This document shows, piece by piece, positions 36,242 to 44,804 of a DNA stretch of 64,000 bases; within the stretch, counting starts at the first letter, position 1, and each line of letters begins with the position of its first letter. Source of the stretch: UBA10646 sp046296295 (GTDB lineage Bacteria; Bacteroidota; Bacteroidia; Chitinophagales; Chitinophagaceae); contig JBKBLG010000007.1 of the NCBI GenBank assembly GCA_046296295.1, forward strand, positions 78,064-142,063, given 5' to 3'. The position numbers and the translations under genes were made by a program. The notes beneath the pieces are model-generated. The model was given only the letters and a program-made list of their open reading frames with translations, was not told the origin of the DNA and searched no databases.

Positions 36242-37774
36242 TTACAATTTCACGCCAATTGTGAGCATGGCAATACCCCGATTATTACGCCATTCGGCAA
36301 ATGTGTTAGGCTTATCATTAAGTAAGTATGGAAAGCTAACATCTCTATTAATGAAATGAGCATACGTGAGGTCTATGAAAATGCCTTTGGTTCTTATACC
36401 TACGCCACCGCTTAATTGCATACGACTAGCATTTAATGCTTTGCTACGATAAGGGCTACCAAAATGTGCAAAGCCGGCACGCACCATAATAGGGTCGAAC
36501 TTTAGTTCTGCACCCACTTTAATATTGAAGTTGGCTTTGTAAATATCTTTAATAGCATCATTCACTACACGATAATAATTTTGAGCATCGGCATCGGCGT
36601 CGGTAGCTGCTGTAAAGCGAGTTGAGCCATGTGTTACATATTCTATATCGGCACTTATAAAGCCTCGTTGTTTTTTTGTATCATTGATATCTCGCAGCAC
36701 AACACTTGCACTGCCTATAAAACGCCAAGGCGTAGTTTGATTGTATTCTCTTGTGCCAGCATTACCATTATTTAAAGCATCGCTTGTTTCAGATTTTACG
36801 CCTGCATATCCTTCGGTATCTGTAGTCATACTAGCTCTAATTTCATCCCTAAATCCAATGAGCGATGGTGTATGCAAGGCAAAACCTACTCTTACAAGTT
36901 GAGAAGCTTTATAAATCATACCCAAGCGGGCATTCAGGCCTACACCACTGCTTTTAAAGCGTTCATTAAAGATGAAGTAATTAAAATCATTGTTGCTGTT
37001 ACCACTAATATCGCGTTCGCTGTATGTTAAATTACGTTGGTAGCTTACAATCGGAATACCAATACCGCCACCCAAATACAGCCTATCATCGTAGTTAGCA
37101 CCATACGTAAAGTTAATTTCATGAATGCCGCCACGTTCAATAGCGTCGTACTCTTGTTGCACGCCTGTACTAATAGGAATAAGACTTTGGTATCCCAATA
37201 AGTTACCCGATGCATCTACATCTTTATCTACCAAATAAGTTCTAAAAGCTAGCGAACTACCAAAAATGTAATTGCTTAATGCAGCAATAGTATCGGCACG
37301 GTCACGCACTAATTCTTCAAGATATTGTTCGCTAAAAGAACTAGTACTGTTGAAGCCACGATATTGCACCCGATTGTTGAAACTGGCTAGTTGATTTACT
37401 GAAAGTGCAAAAGCACTACTAGTAGTTTTAGCATATTTACTATGCGAAGGTGTACCACTTACAAAGCCAATAGGGCCGTACAAAAAGGCATTTCTAGAAT
37501 TACTTGTATCGCTACCGCGGTATTGCAGTTTATTATGGTTAAACTGCCAACCACCCGAAAACACAAATTCTGCGTTTTTGTACATGCCAATACCCGCAGG
37601 GTTAACATATGCAGCACTTATATCGCCACCAAGCGAACCCATAACGCCACCTGCAGCCATGCTACGTGCCCCTGTAGTAGGTACATACCAACTACTACGT
37701 AGGGCATCTTGTGGGGTTTGTGCTTTAGATTGAATAGCCAGGGCGCAAGCCAAGGCCAAATACCATTGTTTCAT
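36242..37774 (-). CDS. OmpP1/FadL-type outer membrane transporter
   Basis: A 510-residue outer membrane barrel with signal peptide (MKQWYLALACALAIQSKAQ). SAAYVNPAGIGMYKNAEFVF near residue 55 is the FadL N-terminal signature (NPAG), and the chain ends in an amphipathic strand MLTIGVKL. FadL-family proteins carry long-chain fatty acids or other hydrophobic compounds across the outer membrane; the substrate is unknown. The gap upstream of the start holds a repeat copy (37811). Confidence 0.85.
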   Translation of the reverse strand: MKQWYLALACALAIQSKAQTPQDALRSSWYVPTTGARSMAAGGVMGSLGGDISAAYVNPAGIGMYKNAEFVFSGGWQFNHNKLQYRGSDTSNSRNAFLYGPIGFVSGTPSHSKYAKTTSSAFALSVNQLASFNNRVQYRGFNSTSSFSEQYLEELVRDRADTIAALSNYIFGSSLAFRTYLVDKDVDASGNLLGYQSLIPISTGVQQEYDAIERGGIHEINFTYGANYDDRLYLGGGIGIPIVSYQRNLTYSERDISGNSNNDFNYFIFNERFKSSGVGLNARLGMIYKASQLVRVGFALHTPSLIGFRDEIRASMTTDTEGYAGVKSETSDALNNGNAGTREYNQTTPWRFIGSASVVLRDINDTKKQRGFISADIEYVTHGSTRFTAATDADADAQNYYRVVNDAIKDIYKANFNIKVGAELKFDPIMVRAGFAHFGSPYRSKALNASRMQLSGGVGIRTKGIFIDLTYAHFINRDVSFPYLLNDKPNTFAEWRNNRGIAMLTIGVKL

Positions 37775-37833
37775 ACGATGGTTATATTATGATAGGCTAA
37801 AAAAGAAACGCCTTACGGCAAATGAGGAATGGC

Positions 37834-38529
37834 TTAGTTACGGCCACCTCTGGCACCCCCCGCACTGCTACCGCTACTGCTAAAGCCGCCGCTGCGCCCC
37901 CCCGCACTGCTACTTGTAGTAGTGCCAGAACTGAATGAACGAACTGGTCGGTCGAAGCTGCTAGACTGTCCGTTGCTATTGCTAGGCGTAACAACTCTAC
38001 GAACTAGCGTGCTAAAACTTGCTGGTTGGGTTTTAAAGTTGTAGTTGGTGTTACTAAATGTTTGGTTGGTGAATGCTCTAATATTGCTTGCTGTAGTAGT
38101 ACCTAAACGAGGGTTTCTGAAAGTAGCAACCGTAATGAACGGATTATTCCCCCCCCAGCCATTGTAGTACACATAAGGGTTAATGTACCAATGGTTACAG
38201 CCACACCAACCTTGGCGTGTCCAGATATCGAAGCGGTTGGTAGCTGCTGTACTAAAATCGAAACGGCTATCGTGCCAATAATCAAAATCATCAATGCAAC
38301 TCCAACGAGCACGGCTACGCACTTTCATGCGTAAGTACCTGTTTTCATCGTTATTGCTAAGATAGGTGTTACGCTTGTTACTGCTGGTTTCGGTATATAC
38401 GGCATCTTCGCTAGCTGCCGGACTGTAATATAAATCGTCGGGTGTTTGTGTGCTTTTGTAAGCGGTTGAGCAACTGGCCAACGTTAATACTAACATGCCT
38501 GCAAGTGTAATGTGTAACAATGGTTTCAT
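37834..38529 (-). CDS. Hypothetical lipoprotein with Gly/Ser-rich tail
   Basis: A 231-residue lipoprotein. The signal peptide ends in LTLASC (lipobox), followed by a Tyr-rich linker, RARWSCIDDFDYWHDSRFDF, a cluster QGWCGCNHWYINPYVYYNGW with paired Cys, and a C-terminal low-complexity tail of Ser, Gly, Thr and Arg. No family recognised. The start at 38529 (MKPLLHIT) is chosen for the signal peptide. Two repeat copies flank it (37811 and 38584). Confidence 0.65.
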   Translation of the reverse strand: MKPLLHITLAGMLVLTLASCSTAYKSTQTPDDLYYSPAASEDAVYTETSSNKRNTYLSNNDENRYLRMKVRSRARWSCIDDFDYWHDSRFDFSTAATNRFDIWTRQGWCGCNHWYINPYVYYNGWGGNNPFITVATFRNPRLGTTTASNIRAFTNQTFSNTNYNFKTQPASFSTLVRRVVTPSNSNGQSSSFDRPVRSFSSGTTTSSSAGGRSGGFSSSGSSAGGARGGRN

Positions 38530-38700
38530 GACGTTAGGTTTTTCAATTAAAAAAGCAATAAAGCCGCTTACATTTGCCAAGCATTTACCGCAAGGTTAAA
38601 ATTGCAATAAATAATTGAAAAAAATTGTTAATCGGAAAAAGATTGTGTTAACAAGGTTGTAAAAACTAACAGTTGTTAATACACTCACTTAAGTACAAAT

Positions 38701-40179
38701 ATGAGTAAAGTAATAACGAGTAGAAAGGATGATTATAGCCAGTGGTATAACGACCTGGTAATAAAGGGTGGCCTCGCCGATTATAGTGCTGTACGAGGTT
38801 GTATGGTAATAAAACCTTACGGCTTTGGCTTATGGGAAAAAATGCGTGATGTATTAGATAAAATGTTCAAAGATACAGGTCATGTGAATGCTTATTTCCC
38901 GCTGTTTGTTCCGAAAAGCTTATTTGAAGCAGAGGAAAAAAACGCAGAAGGCTTTGCAAAAGAGTGTGCTGTAGTAACACACTATCGGTTAAAAAACGAT
39001 CCTAACAATACTGGAAAACTCATTGTAGATCCTGAAGCTAAGTTAGAGGAAGAATTAGTGGTACGTCCTACAAGTGAGGCAATTATTTGGAACACCTACA
39101 AAGGTTGGATTCAGAGCTACAGAGATTTACCCATTTTAGTGAATCAGTGGGCTAATGTAGTACGTTGGGAAATGCGTACACGTTTGTTCTTACGTACAGC
39201 AGAATTTTTATGGCAAGAGGGGCATACGGCACATGCTTCTAAAGAAGAAGCTATCATTGAAACGAAGCAAATGTTAGATGTATATGCTCAATTTGCGGAA
39301 GAGTATATGGCAATGCCCGTTATTAAAGGTGTAAAAACAGAAAGTGAACGCTTTGCTGGTGCAGAAGATACCTATTGTATTGAAGCATTAATGCAAGATG
39401 GAAAGGCTTTGCAAGCCGGTACGAGCCATTTCTTAGGTCAGAATTTTGCCAAAGCTTTTGACGTAAAATTTGCGGATAAAGAAAACAAGCTCGATTACGT
39501 GTGGGCAACCAGTTGGGGTGTTAGTACACGCCTTATTGGTGGCTTAGTAATGACGCATAGCGATGATGATGGTTTGGTACTTCCGCCACGTATTGCTCCA
39601 TTGCAAGTGGTTATTGTACCAATTTATAAAGGCGAAGAACAAAAAGCCGCCATCGATACACGTGTAGCTACTATTGTAACTGCACTAAAGGCAAAAGGCA
39701 TTAGTGTTAAGTACGACGATAGTGATAATCAGCGTCCGGGTTGGAAGTTTGCTGAGTATGAAATGAAAGGTGTACCAGTACGTGTTGCATTAGGTGCAAG
39801 AGATATTGAAAATGGTGTAGCTGAAGTAGCACGTAGAGATACCAAAGAAAAACAAAGTATGCCATTAGAAACACTTGCCGATAGCATAGAAACGCTGTTA
39901 GAAACAATTCAACAAAACTTATTTAATCGTGCAAAGGCATATCGAGATGCACATATTACACCTGTAGATACTTGGGATGATTTTGTAGCTACTTTAGAAA
40001 CAAAAACAGGTTTTATTGCAGCACATTGGGATGGTACAGCAGCTACAGAGGCTAAAATTAAGGAGTTGACAAAAGCAACCATTCGTTGTATTCCTCTCGA
40101 TAATAAGCAAGAATCAGGAACTTGTATTTTAACGGGTAACCCTAGTACACAACGTGTTTTATTTGCGAAAGCGTATTAA
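38701..40179 (+). CDS. proS: Prolyl-tRNA synthetase, archaeal/eukaryotic-type (short form)
   Basis: A 492-residue class II synthetase that charges tRNA-Pro. Motif 2 and its neighbours are visible in RPTSEAIIWNTYKGWIQSYR near residue 120 and TRLFLRTAEFLWQEGHTAHA near 160; GTSHFLGQNFAKAFDV lies near 240 and motif 3 in GLVLPPRIAPLQVVIVPIY near 290. It lacks the bacterial-type editing insertion, as is usual in Bacteroidota. The gene has no complete repeat copy. Confidence 0.95.
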   Translation: MSKVITSRKDDYSQWYNDLVIKGGLADYSAVRGCMVIKPYGFGLWEKMRDVLDKMFKDTGHVNAYFPLFVPKSLFEAEEKNAEGFAKECAVVTHYRLKNDPNNTGKLIVDPEAKLEEELVVRPTSEAIIWNTYKGWIQSYRDLPILVNQWANVVRWEMRTRLFLRTAEFLWQEGHTAHASKEEAIIETKQMLDVYAQFAEEYMAMPVIKGVKTESERFAGAEDTYCIEALMQDGKALQAGTSHFLGQNFAKAFDVKFADKENKLDYVWATSWGVSTRLIGGLVMTHSDDDGLVLPPRIAPLQVVIVPIYKGEEQKAAIDTRVATIVTALKAKGISVKYDDSDNQRPGWKFAEYEMKGVPVRVALGARDIENGVAEVARRDTKEKQSMPLETLADSIETLLETIQQNLFNRAKAYRDAHITPVDTWDDFVATLETKTGFIAAHWDGTAATEAKIKELTKATIRCIPLDNKQESGTCILTGNPSTQRVLFAKAY

Positions 40180-40190
40180 TTAGATAAGCA

Positions 40191-40508
40191 ATGATTTTTT
40201 TGCATGCAATAAGCGACTGGCTAGCAGAACATATGTTAACATGCCCTTCCCTTAAATGGTTGGGTATTATTTGTCCGGGTTGTGGCATGCAGCGAAGTTT
40301 TATTGCTTTAATTGAGGGTAGGATATTAGACAGTTTAACTTTGTATCCTGCGTTGTTGCCGTTGATAGGTTTAGGAATTGCTCTGGTTAGTTATTTATTA
40401 CAACCAACTGCAATCAAAGCTAAAATCATTGTTGGGTTACAACTTATTTCCGGAATTATTATTATTGTAAATTATATTATTAAATTACACCAAAACCTAA
40501 TTGTTTAA
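40191..40508 (+). CDS. DUF2752 family membrane protein
   Basis: A 105-residue protein with CPGCGMQRSF near residue 30, the hallmark of DUF2752, and two further membrane helices. Function unknown. It starts 11 bp after proS and ends right before the next small membrane protein, with which it is probably cotranscribed. Confidence 0.85.
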   Translation: MIFLHAISDWLAEHMLTCPSLKWLGIICPGCGMQRSFIALIEGRILDSLTLYPALLPLIGLGIALVSYLLQPTAIKAKIIVGLQLISGIIIIVNYIIKLHQNLIV

Positions 40509-40509
40509 C

Positions 40510-40851
40510 ATGGAACAACAAAATGTAATTCATCAAGATCAAAGGGCACTACCCAATGGAACAGCATCTCTTGTATTAGGTATATTATCAATCGTTAGTT
40601 GTTTTTGCTACGGTATTGTTGGTATTATACTAGGGATAGTTGGCTTAATACTTGCCAATAAAGATTTGAAGCTGTATCAAGCAAGTCCTGAGCTTTACAC
40701 CGAAGGTTCATATAAAAATGTAAAAATAGGTCGTATTTGTAGCATCATCGGATTGGCACTTTCTTTTGTTTATCTAATATTGGTTATCGCTATAATTGCC
40801 TCCGTTGGCTTCGAAGCAATTAAAAATCCTGAAATGTTCATGAATAATTAA
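40510..40851 (+). CDS. Small membrane protein, CCC-motif/DUF4190-like
   Basis: A 113-residue protein with two hydrophobic hairpin regions: ASLVLGILSIVSCFCYGIVG near residue 20 and IGLALSFVYLILVIAII near 80. The pattern resembles the short CCC-motif and DUF4190 membrane proteins that often follow DUF2752 genes in Bacteroidota. The start at 40510 (MEQQN) is chosen over TTG 40501, which would overlap the previous gene. Confidence 0.7.
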   Translation: MEQQNVIHQDQRALPNGTASLVLGILSIVSCFCYGIVGIILGIVGLILANKDLKLYQASPELYTEGSYKNVKIGRICSIIGLALSFVYLILVIAIIASVGFEAIKNPEMFMNN

Positions 40852-40870
40852 TTGTATTATTTCGTATTTC

Positions 40871-40900
40871 AAAAAAGAGTCTCTTTAGAGGCTCTTTTTT
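40871..40900 (+). terminator. Intrinsic terminator after the DUF2752 operon
   Basis: A 13-bp stem with one G/T pair (40871-40883 with 40888-40900) and a TTTA loop is followed by T. A repeat copy follows 17 bp downstream (40918-40929). Confidence 0.85.
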
Positions 40901-40973
40901 TGTATGCATACCAGCCACCTTACGGTAAATACAAATTGCTAACTTTATTTAACCACAACGAATTGCACAAAGT

Positions 40974-41846
40974 ATGCCACAATTCCCTAACTTATTGCTA
41001 CATGCTGTACCTGCTTTTGTAATATTGATTGCTGTTGAAGTGTTGTATGCTATCAAAATTCAAAAAGAACTTTATCAGGTTAAAGATACCGCCACAAGCA
41101 TTGCTTTAGGGCTAGGTAATTTAATTACGGGATTTTTTACTAAAACGCTGATATTACTCATTTTCACCTGGCTTTATGAGCATCGACTATTTACTATAGA
41201 TTATACCCTTTGGTGGGCTTGGATCCTATGTTTCTTTGCCGACGATTTTAGTTACTACTGGTTTCATAGGGTTAGCCATAGTGTACGTTGGTTTTGGGCT
41301 TCGCATGTAGTACATCATTCTTCAGCGTATTATAATTTAGCCGCTGCCTTACGGCAAACATGGACTGGCAATATTACAGGATCTTTTATATTTTGGACTT
41401 GGATGCCACTCATTGGTTTCCACCCGGCAATGGTGATGTTGATGCAAAGTGTGAGCTTGCTTTATCAGTTTTGGATACATACAGAAACGGTAAACCGTTT
41501 TCCAAAATGGTTTGAATTAGTATTTAACACGCCATCGCATCACCGTGTACATCATGGTAGTGATATTGAATATTTAGACCGAAATCATGGTGGCACTTTA
41601 ATTATCTGGGATAGGTTATTTGGAACATTTACGCAAGAGTATAAAAGACCCACTTATGGTTTAACTAAAAATGTTGCTACCTATAACCCCGTAAAAGTAG
41701 CTTTTCACGAGTGGATAAGAATGGCACATGATATTAAAAAAACAAATAGTGTCAAAAATTGGTTGAACTACATCATTCAACCACCAGGGTGGAGCCACGA
41801 TGGTAGTACTAAAACCACTACTGAAATGCGAAATTCCTCATCTTAA
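40974..41846 (+). CDS. Fatty acid hydroxylase/sterol desaturase family protein
   Basis: A 290-residue integral membrane diiron oxygenase. The His boxes are HRVSH near residue 100, HVVHH near 115 and HRVHHG near 190, with membrane helices before and between them. It hydroxylates or desaturates a lipid; the substrate is unknown. A repeat copy (41347) encodes LRQ close after the second His box. Confidence 0.88.
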   Translation: MPQFPNLLLHAVPAFVILIAVEVLYAIKIQKELYQVKDTATSIALGLGNLITGFFTKTLILLIFTWLYEHRLFTIDYTLWWAWILCFFADDFSYYWFHRVSHSVRWFWASHVVHHSSAYYNLAAALRQTWTGNITGSFIFWTWMPLIGFHPAMVMLMQSVSLLYQFWIHTETVNRFPKWFELVFNTPSHHRVHHGSDIEYLDRNHGGTLIIWDRLFGTFTQEYKRPTYGLTKNVATYNPVKVAFHEWIRMAHDIKKTNSVKNWLNYIIQPPGWSHDGSTKTTTEMRNSSS

Positions 41847-41868
41847 CAAACCGTTTATAAAATTCATT

Positions 41869-41916
41869 TACGAAAAAAACGAATTCTCTCGTATATTGCT
41901 TACGAAATCAATCGTA
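41869..41916. promoter_or_regulatory. Candidate BlaI operator: two TACGA/TCGTA dyads
   Basis: TACGA-N15-TCGTA (41869-41893) and TACGA-N6-TCGTA (41901-41916) end 2 bp before the ATG of the BlaI-type repressor. BlaI/MecI repressors bind dyads at their own promoters, so autoregulation is plausible. Not tested. Confidence 0.45.
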
Positions 41917-41918
41917 TT

Positions 41919-42302
41919 ATGAGTACTCCTATCAAGCCAACAGAAAGCGAATTAGAGATACTGCAGGTGTTATGGCAAAAAAACAACGCCACAGTACGTG
42001 AAGTGCACGAAGTTCTTAGCATGCATAAAGATAGTGGCTACACTACAACGCTCAAACTCATGCAAATCATGCACGACAAGGGTTTGGTAAGTAGAGATGA
42101 TAGTAGTAAAACCCATGTGTATCGTCCGAATATCAGCAGAGAAGCTACACAACAGCAGTTACTTCATAAAATGATGAATACCCTTTTTGATGGTAATGCC
42201 ACACAGATGGTAATGCAGGCACTAGGTACCCAAAAGCCATCGAACGATGAATTGCAAGCTATCGAAGAGCTAATTCAACAAATGAAACAAGCCAACTCCT
42301 AA
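41919..42302 (+). CDS. BlaI/MecI/CopY-family transcriptional repressor
   Basis: A 127-residue winged-helix protein: LTESELEIL-type start (TESELEILQVLW), the recognition helix region TVREVHEVL and SGYTTTLKLMQIMHDKGLV, and a C-terminal dimerisation part. In this family the repressor is inactivated by cleavage triggered by a partner M56 protease, which is encoded immediately downstream with no gap. Confidence 0.92.
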   Translation: MSTPIKPTESELEILQVLWQKNNATVREVHEVLSMHKDSGYTTTLKLMQIMHDKGLVSRDDSSKTHVYRPNISREATQQQLLHKMMNTLFDGNATQMVMQALGTQKPSNDELQAIEELIQQMKQANS

Positions 42303-43838
42303 TTGTGGTCGCACCTAAACCTCAACTACATGCTTCAGTGGATACCAATTGGTTTTGTATATAGTTTACTAATAGCAGCAATAATATGGCTATTGTTAGG
42401 CGTATTGCATTATGCATTCAAAACAAGTAAGGCCAGGTATACTGCTGCCGTACTTGGGCAAATCATTGTGTTTGTTGTAACTACAGTTGTTACAGCATTT
42501 CATTTTGCTGGCGATACAACAACTTTCTCAGCGTGGGCAACTACCGATTTTTTTACTGCTATACTTCCCTACGTTACTTACTTATACATATTGGGTTGGT
42601 TATTGGCGCTTGGTAAGTGGTTGTTGGCTTGGCAGCAAGTACAGCAATTGTATCGCATATCCGATAAACAAAAGTTACCTGTGCAATACCGACTTTTCGT
42701 GCAAACTACGTCGGAACGTTTAGGCATTGCTAAGCAAGTAAAAGTTTGGTTAAGCGATACCGTTACCTCGCCGGTTACTGTTGGCTTTTTCAAGCAAATA
42801 ATTTTGTTGCCTGTAACAAGCATCAACCAACTTTCTACAGCACAGGTAGAAGCTATATTATTGCACGAGTTAGTACATATTAAAAACCACGATTTTTGGA
42901 TTAACGCCTTCTTGCAATTGATAGGCACGTTAATGTATGCAAATCCATTTTTTAAAGCCTTGCAGCAATACACTGATCTACAGCGTGAACAACGCTGCGA
43001 CGAATGGGTTATGCAGTTTCAATACCCAAAGCTTGTATATGTTGAAGCTTTATTGCATTTAGGCAAAAATGCTCAGAAGCAACATTTAGCAATGAGTTTT
43101 GCAGCTACTAAACCACAATTGTTAGAACGCGTTAAAAAAATATTATTAGGCAAAGATCAATGGCCAAAACAATATAAAGCATGTGCTGCAGGTATATTGA
43201 TGCTGTTGCTGTCGAGTAGTTTTTTGTTGCAGCATACTGTTGCAGTGAACAATATTGTTGCGAGTAAGCAGGCTTTAGTAGATGTAGTAGCTAGCCGTTG
43301 GATGGAATCAACCAATGAGCTACCTGCTTCGCAGTTGCTTCAACAAAATGCCCTTACGGGTAAAAGTAATATCCAACGAGGTAAAACACCTGCATCTCGT
43401 ACTGTGTTAACACATCAAGTAGCGTTTAAAAATGAGGCGAATAATTATTTACCGCAAGGTAATAGTAACAACTTACATCAGGTAAAGAATACGGTAACAA
43501 CTCAGCAAAGTCAAATCAATCAAGCGTATGCAGAACTTGCTGCTGAAATACAGCAAGTGGCTATGCTTGAACAAGAAGAACAATTATCGAAAGATGATAT
43601 TGCTATTTGGAAAGCAAGCTTGGCATACAAATTAGATTCATTGCAACAAATAGCGGTGCAAGGTGCATTTAGGCAAGCTGTAACTACTGCATCTGATGAT
43701 AACATTGAGCCTGCTACAACAGCACCTGCTTCTTCTATCATTGCTATTAGAGGCAAGGCATTAAATGATAGCGGTGCGGCGCAAAACATTATCATACAAT
43801 TACTGCCACCCAAGCCATTGAAACGCGTTAAACTATAA
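42303..43838 (+). CDS. M56-family (BlaR1-like) membrane metallopeptidase
   Basis: A 511-residue protein with four N-terminal membrane helices. The zinc site HELVH lies near residue 190 in LLHELVHIKNHDFW, with the third-ligand region QREQRCDEWVM near 230. After a further membrane helix (about 295-315) there is a Gln/Asn/Ala-rich C-terminal domain instead of the penicillin-binding sensor of BlaR1, so the signal is not obviously a beta-lactam. The start is TTG, directly after the TAA of the BlaI gene, implying coupling. Repeat at 43448 (LPQG) and a variant with an extra G at 43352. Confidence 0.88.
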   Translation: MWSHLNLNYMLQWIPIGFVYSLLIAAIIWLLLGVLHYAFKTSKARYTAAVLGQIIVFVVTTVVTAFHFAGDTTTFSAWATTDFFTAILPYVTYLYILGWLLALGKWLLAWQQVQQLYRISDKQKLPVQYRLFVQTTSERLGIAKQVKVWLSDTVTSPVTVGFFKQIILLPVTSINQLSTAQVEAILLHELVHIKNHDFWINAFLQLIGTLMYANPFFKALQQYTDLQREQRCDEWVMQFQYPKLVYVEALLHLGKNAQKQHLAMSFAATKPQLLERVKKILLGKDQWPKQYKACAAGILMLLLSSSFLLQHTVAVNNIVASKQALVDVVASRWMESTNELPASQLLQQNALTGKSNIQRGKTPASRTVLTHQVAFKNEANNYLPQGNSNNLHQVKNTVTTQQSQINQAYAELAAEIQQVAMLEQEEQLSKDDIAIWKASLAYKLDSLQQIAVQGAFRQAVTTASDDNIEPATTAPASSIIAIRGKALNDSGAAQNIIIQLLPPKPLKRVKL

Positions 43839-43842
43839 GTTG

Positions 43843-43870
43843 CAAAGCCATTTTGAATAAGCTGGCTTTG
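43843..43870. terminator. Small hairpin between convergent genes
   Basis: An 8-bp perfect stem CAAAGCCA/TGGCTTTG with a 12-nt loop fills most of the 35-bp gap between the M56 and MazG-like genes. Confidence 0.5.
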
Positions 43871-43873
43871 TGC

Positions 43874-44212
43874 TTAATGTAGCTTCGCATTTTGTTGATG
43901 TCGTTCACTATCGCGTTGTGTTTTTTTAGCTAAGTTTTTTTTGAAAGCTTCGGTAAGGTTAACCCCTGTTTGATTTGCCAAACAAATAAGCACCCACAAT
44001 ACATCTGCCATTTCATCGGCTAGTTCTTTACCAAGGTCTGATTTTTTAAAGCTTTGATCACCGTAGGTGCGTGCCATAATACGAGCTAGTTCTCCTACTT
44101 CTTCAGTAAGTATAGCCATATTGGTGAGTTCGCTAAAATAGCGTACACCAACGGTAGTAATCCATTCGTGTACTTTAGCTTGAGCGGCTTCAATTGTAAT
44201 AGCTGATTCCAT
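43874..44212 (-). CDS. MazG-like nucleotide pyrophosphohydrolase
   Basis: A 112-residue all-alpha NTP pyrophosphatase. ILTEEVGELARIM near residue 35 and KELADEMADVLWVLICLAN near 70 give the ExxE and ExxD metal-binding pairs of the MazG/dUTPase superfamily. It probably removes noncanonical nucleotides. ATG 44212 (MESAIT) is preferred to 44260. Confidence 0.88.
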   Translation of the reverse strand: MESAITIEAAQAKVHEWITTVGVRYFSELTNMAILTEEVGELARIMARTYGDQSFKKSDLGKELADEMADVLWVLICLANQTGVNLTEAFKKNLAKKTQRDSERHQQNAKLH

Positions 44213-44296
44213 ACTGCAAAGTAGTATTTTAAATGCTTTGAAACTATCGTTCAAGCGCAAGTTGTATGCATTATGTTTGCACTGATTTTATAAACT

Positions 44297-44686
44297 ATGT
44301 TGATTCCTTTTTTATACATTGCTCCAAGCGATAAAGGTGGTAGAGGTGTATTTACATCTGAACGTATTACCAAAGATTCTGTACTTGAGGTAAGTCCTGT
44401 ATTGGTTTTAACAGCTAAAGAGCGTAAGATTATTGAAGCTACTAAACTATATCACTATGTGTTTGAATGGGGTAAAACCCGTAAGCAAGCTGCTATTGCT
44501 TTTGGTTATGTAAGTATGTATAACCACGATTATAATGCAAGTTGTGTGTATGAAATGGATTTTGATTTACAAACCATCACTATCAAAGCGGTACGAGATA
44601 TTGCCATTGGCGAAGAAATAACGATTAACTACAACGCAGTACCAGATGATGCTACGCCGATTTGGTTTCATGCAAAAGTGAAATAG
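44297..44686 (+). CDS. SET-domain protein
   Basis: A 129-residue protein that is almost only a SET domain: GRGVFTSERI near residue 15, YVSMYNHDYNASC (NHxxxxS/N SAM-binding motif) near 78, and IGEEITINYNA (GEExxxxY) near 115. SET proteins methylate protein lysines; small bacterial members are of unknown target. There is no pre- or post-SET region. It is divergent from the MazG-like gene. Confidence 0.85.
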   Translation: MLIPFLYIAPSDKGGRGVFTSERITKDSVLEVSPVLVLTAKERKIIEATKLYHYVFEWGKTRKQAAIAFGYVSMYNHDYNASCVYEMDFDLQTITIKAVRDIAIGEEITINYNAVPDDATPIWFHAKVK

Positions 44687-44714
44687 GGCATTGCTATCTT
44701 TAGCTTATATTCGC

Positions 44715-44755
44715 CAATAATAAATGGGCGGCCTACGGACGCCCATTTATTATTG
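44715..44755. terminator. Bidirectional terminator hairpin with GGGCGGCC cap
   Basis: A 16-bp perfect stem (44715-44730 with 44740-44755), one G/A mismatch and two more pairs around a TAC loop. It lies between convergent SET and SPFH genes. A repeat copy lies 26 bp to the right (44782-44793). Confidence 0.8.
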
Positions 44756-44804
44756 TATATTGATTACTTTTTTTAATATAATTTACCGTAAGGTATTTAT
44801 ACTA

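Noticed and set aside
38812..38826. CCTTACGGCTTTG in proS as a motif copy
   Set aside because: Only the first half matches; it encodes the conserved KPYGFGLW segment and is explained by the protein.
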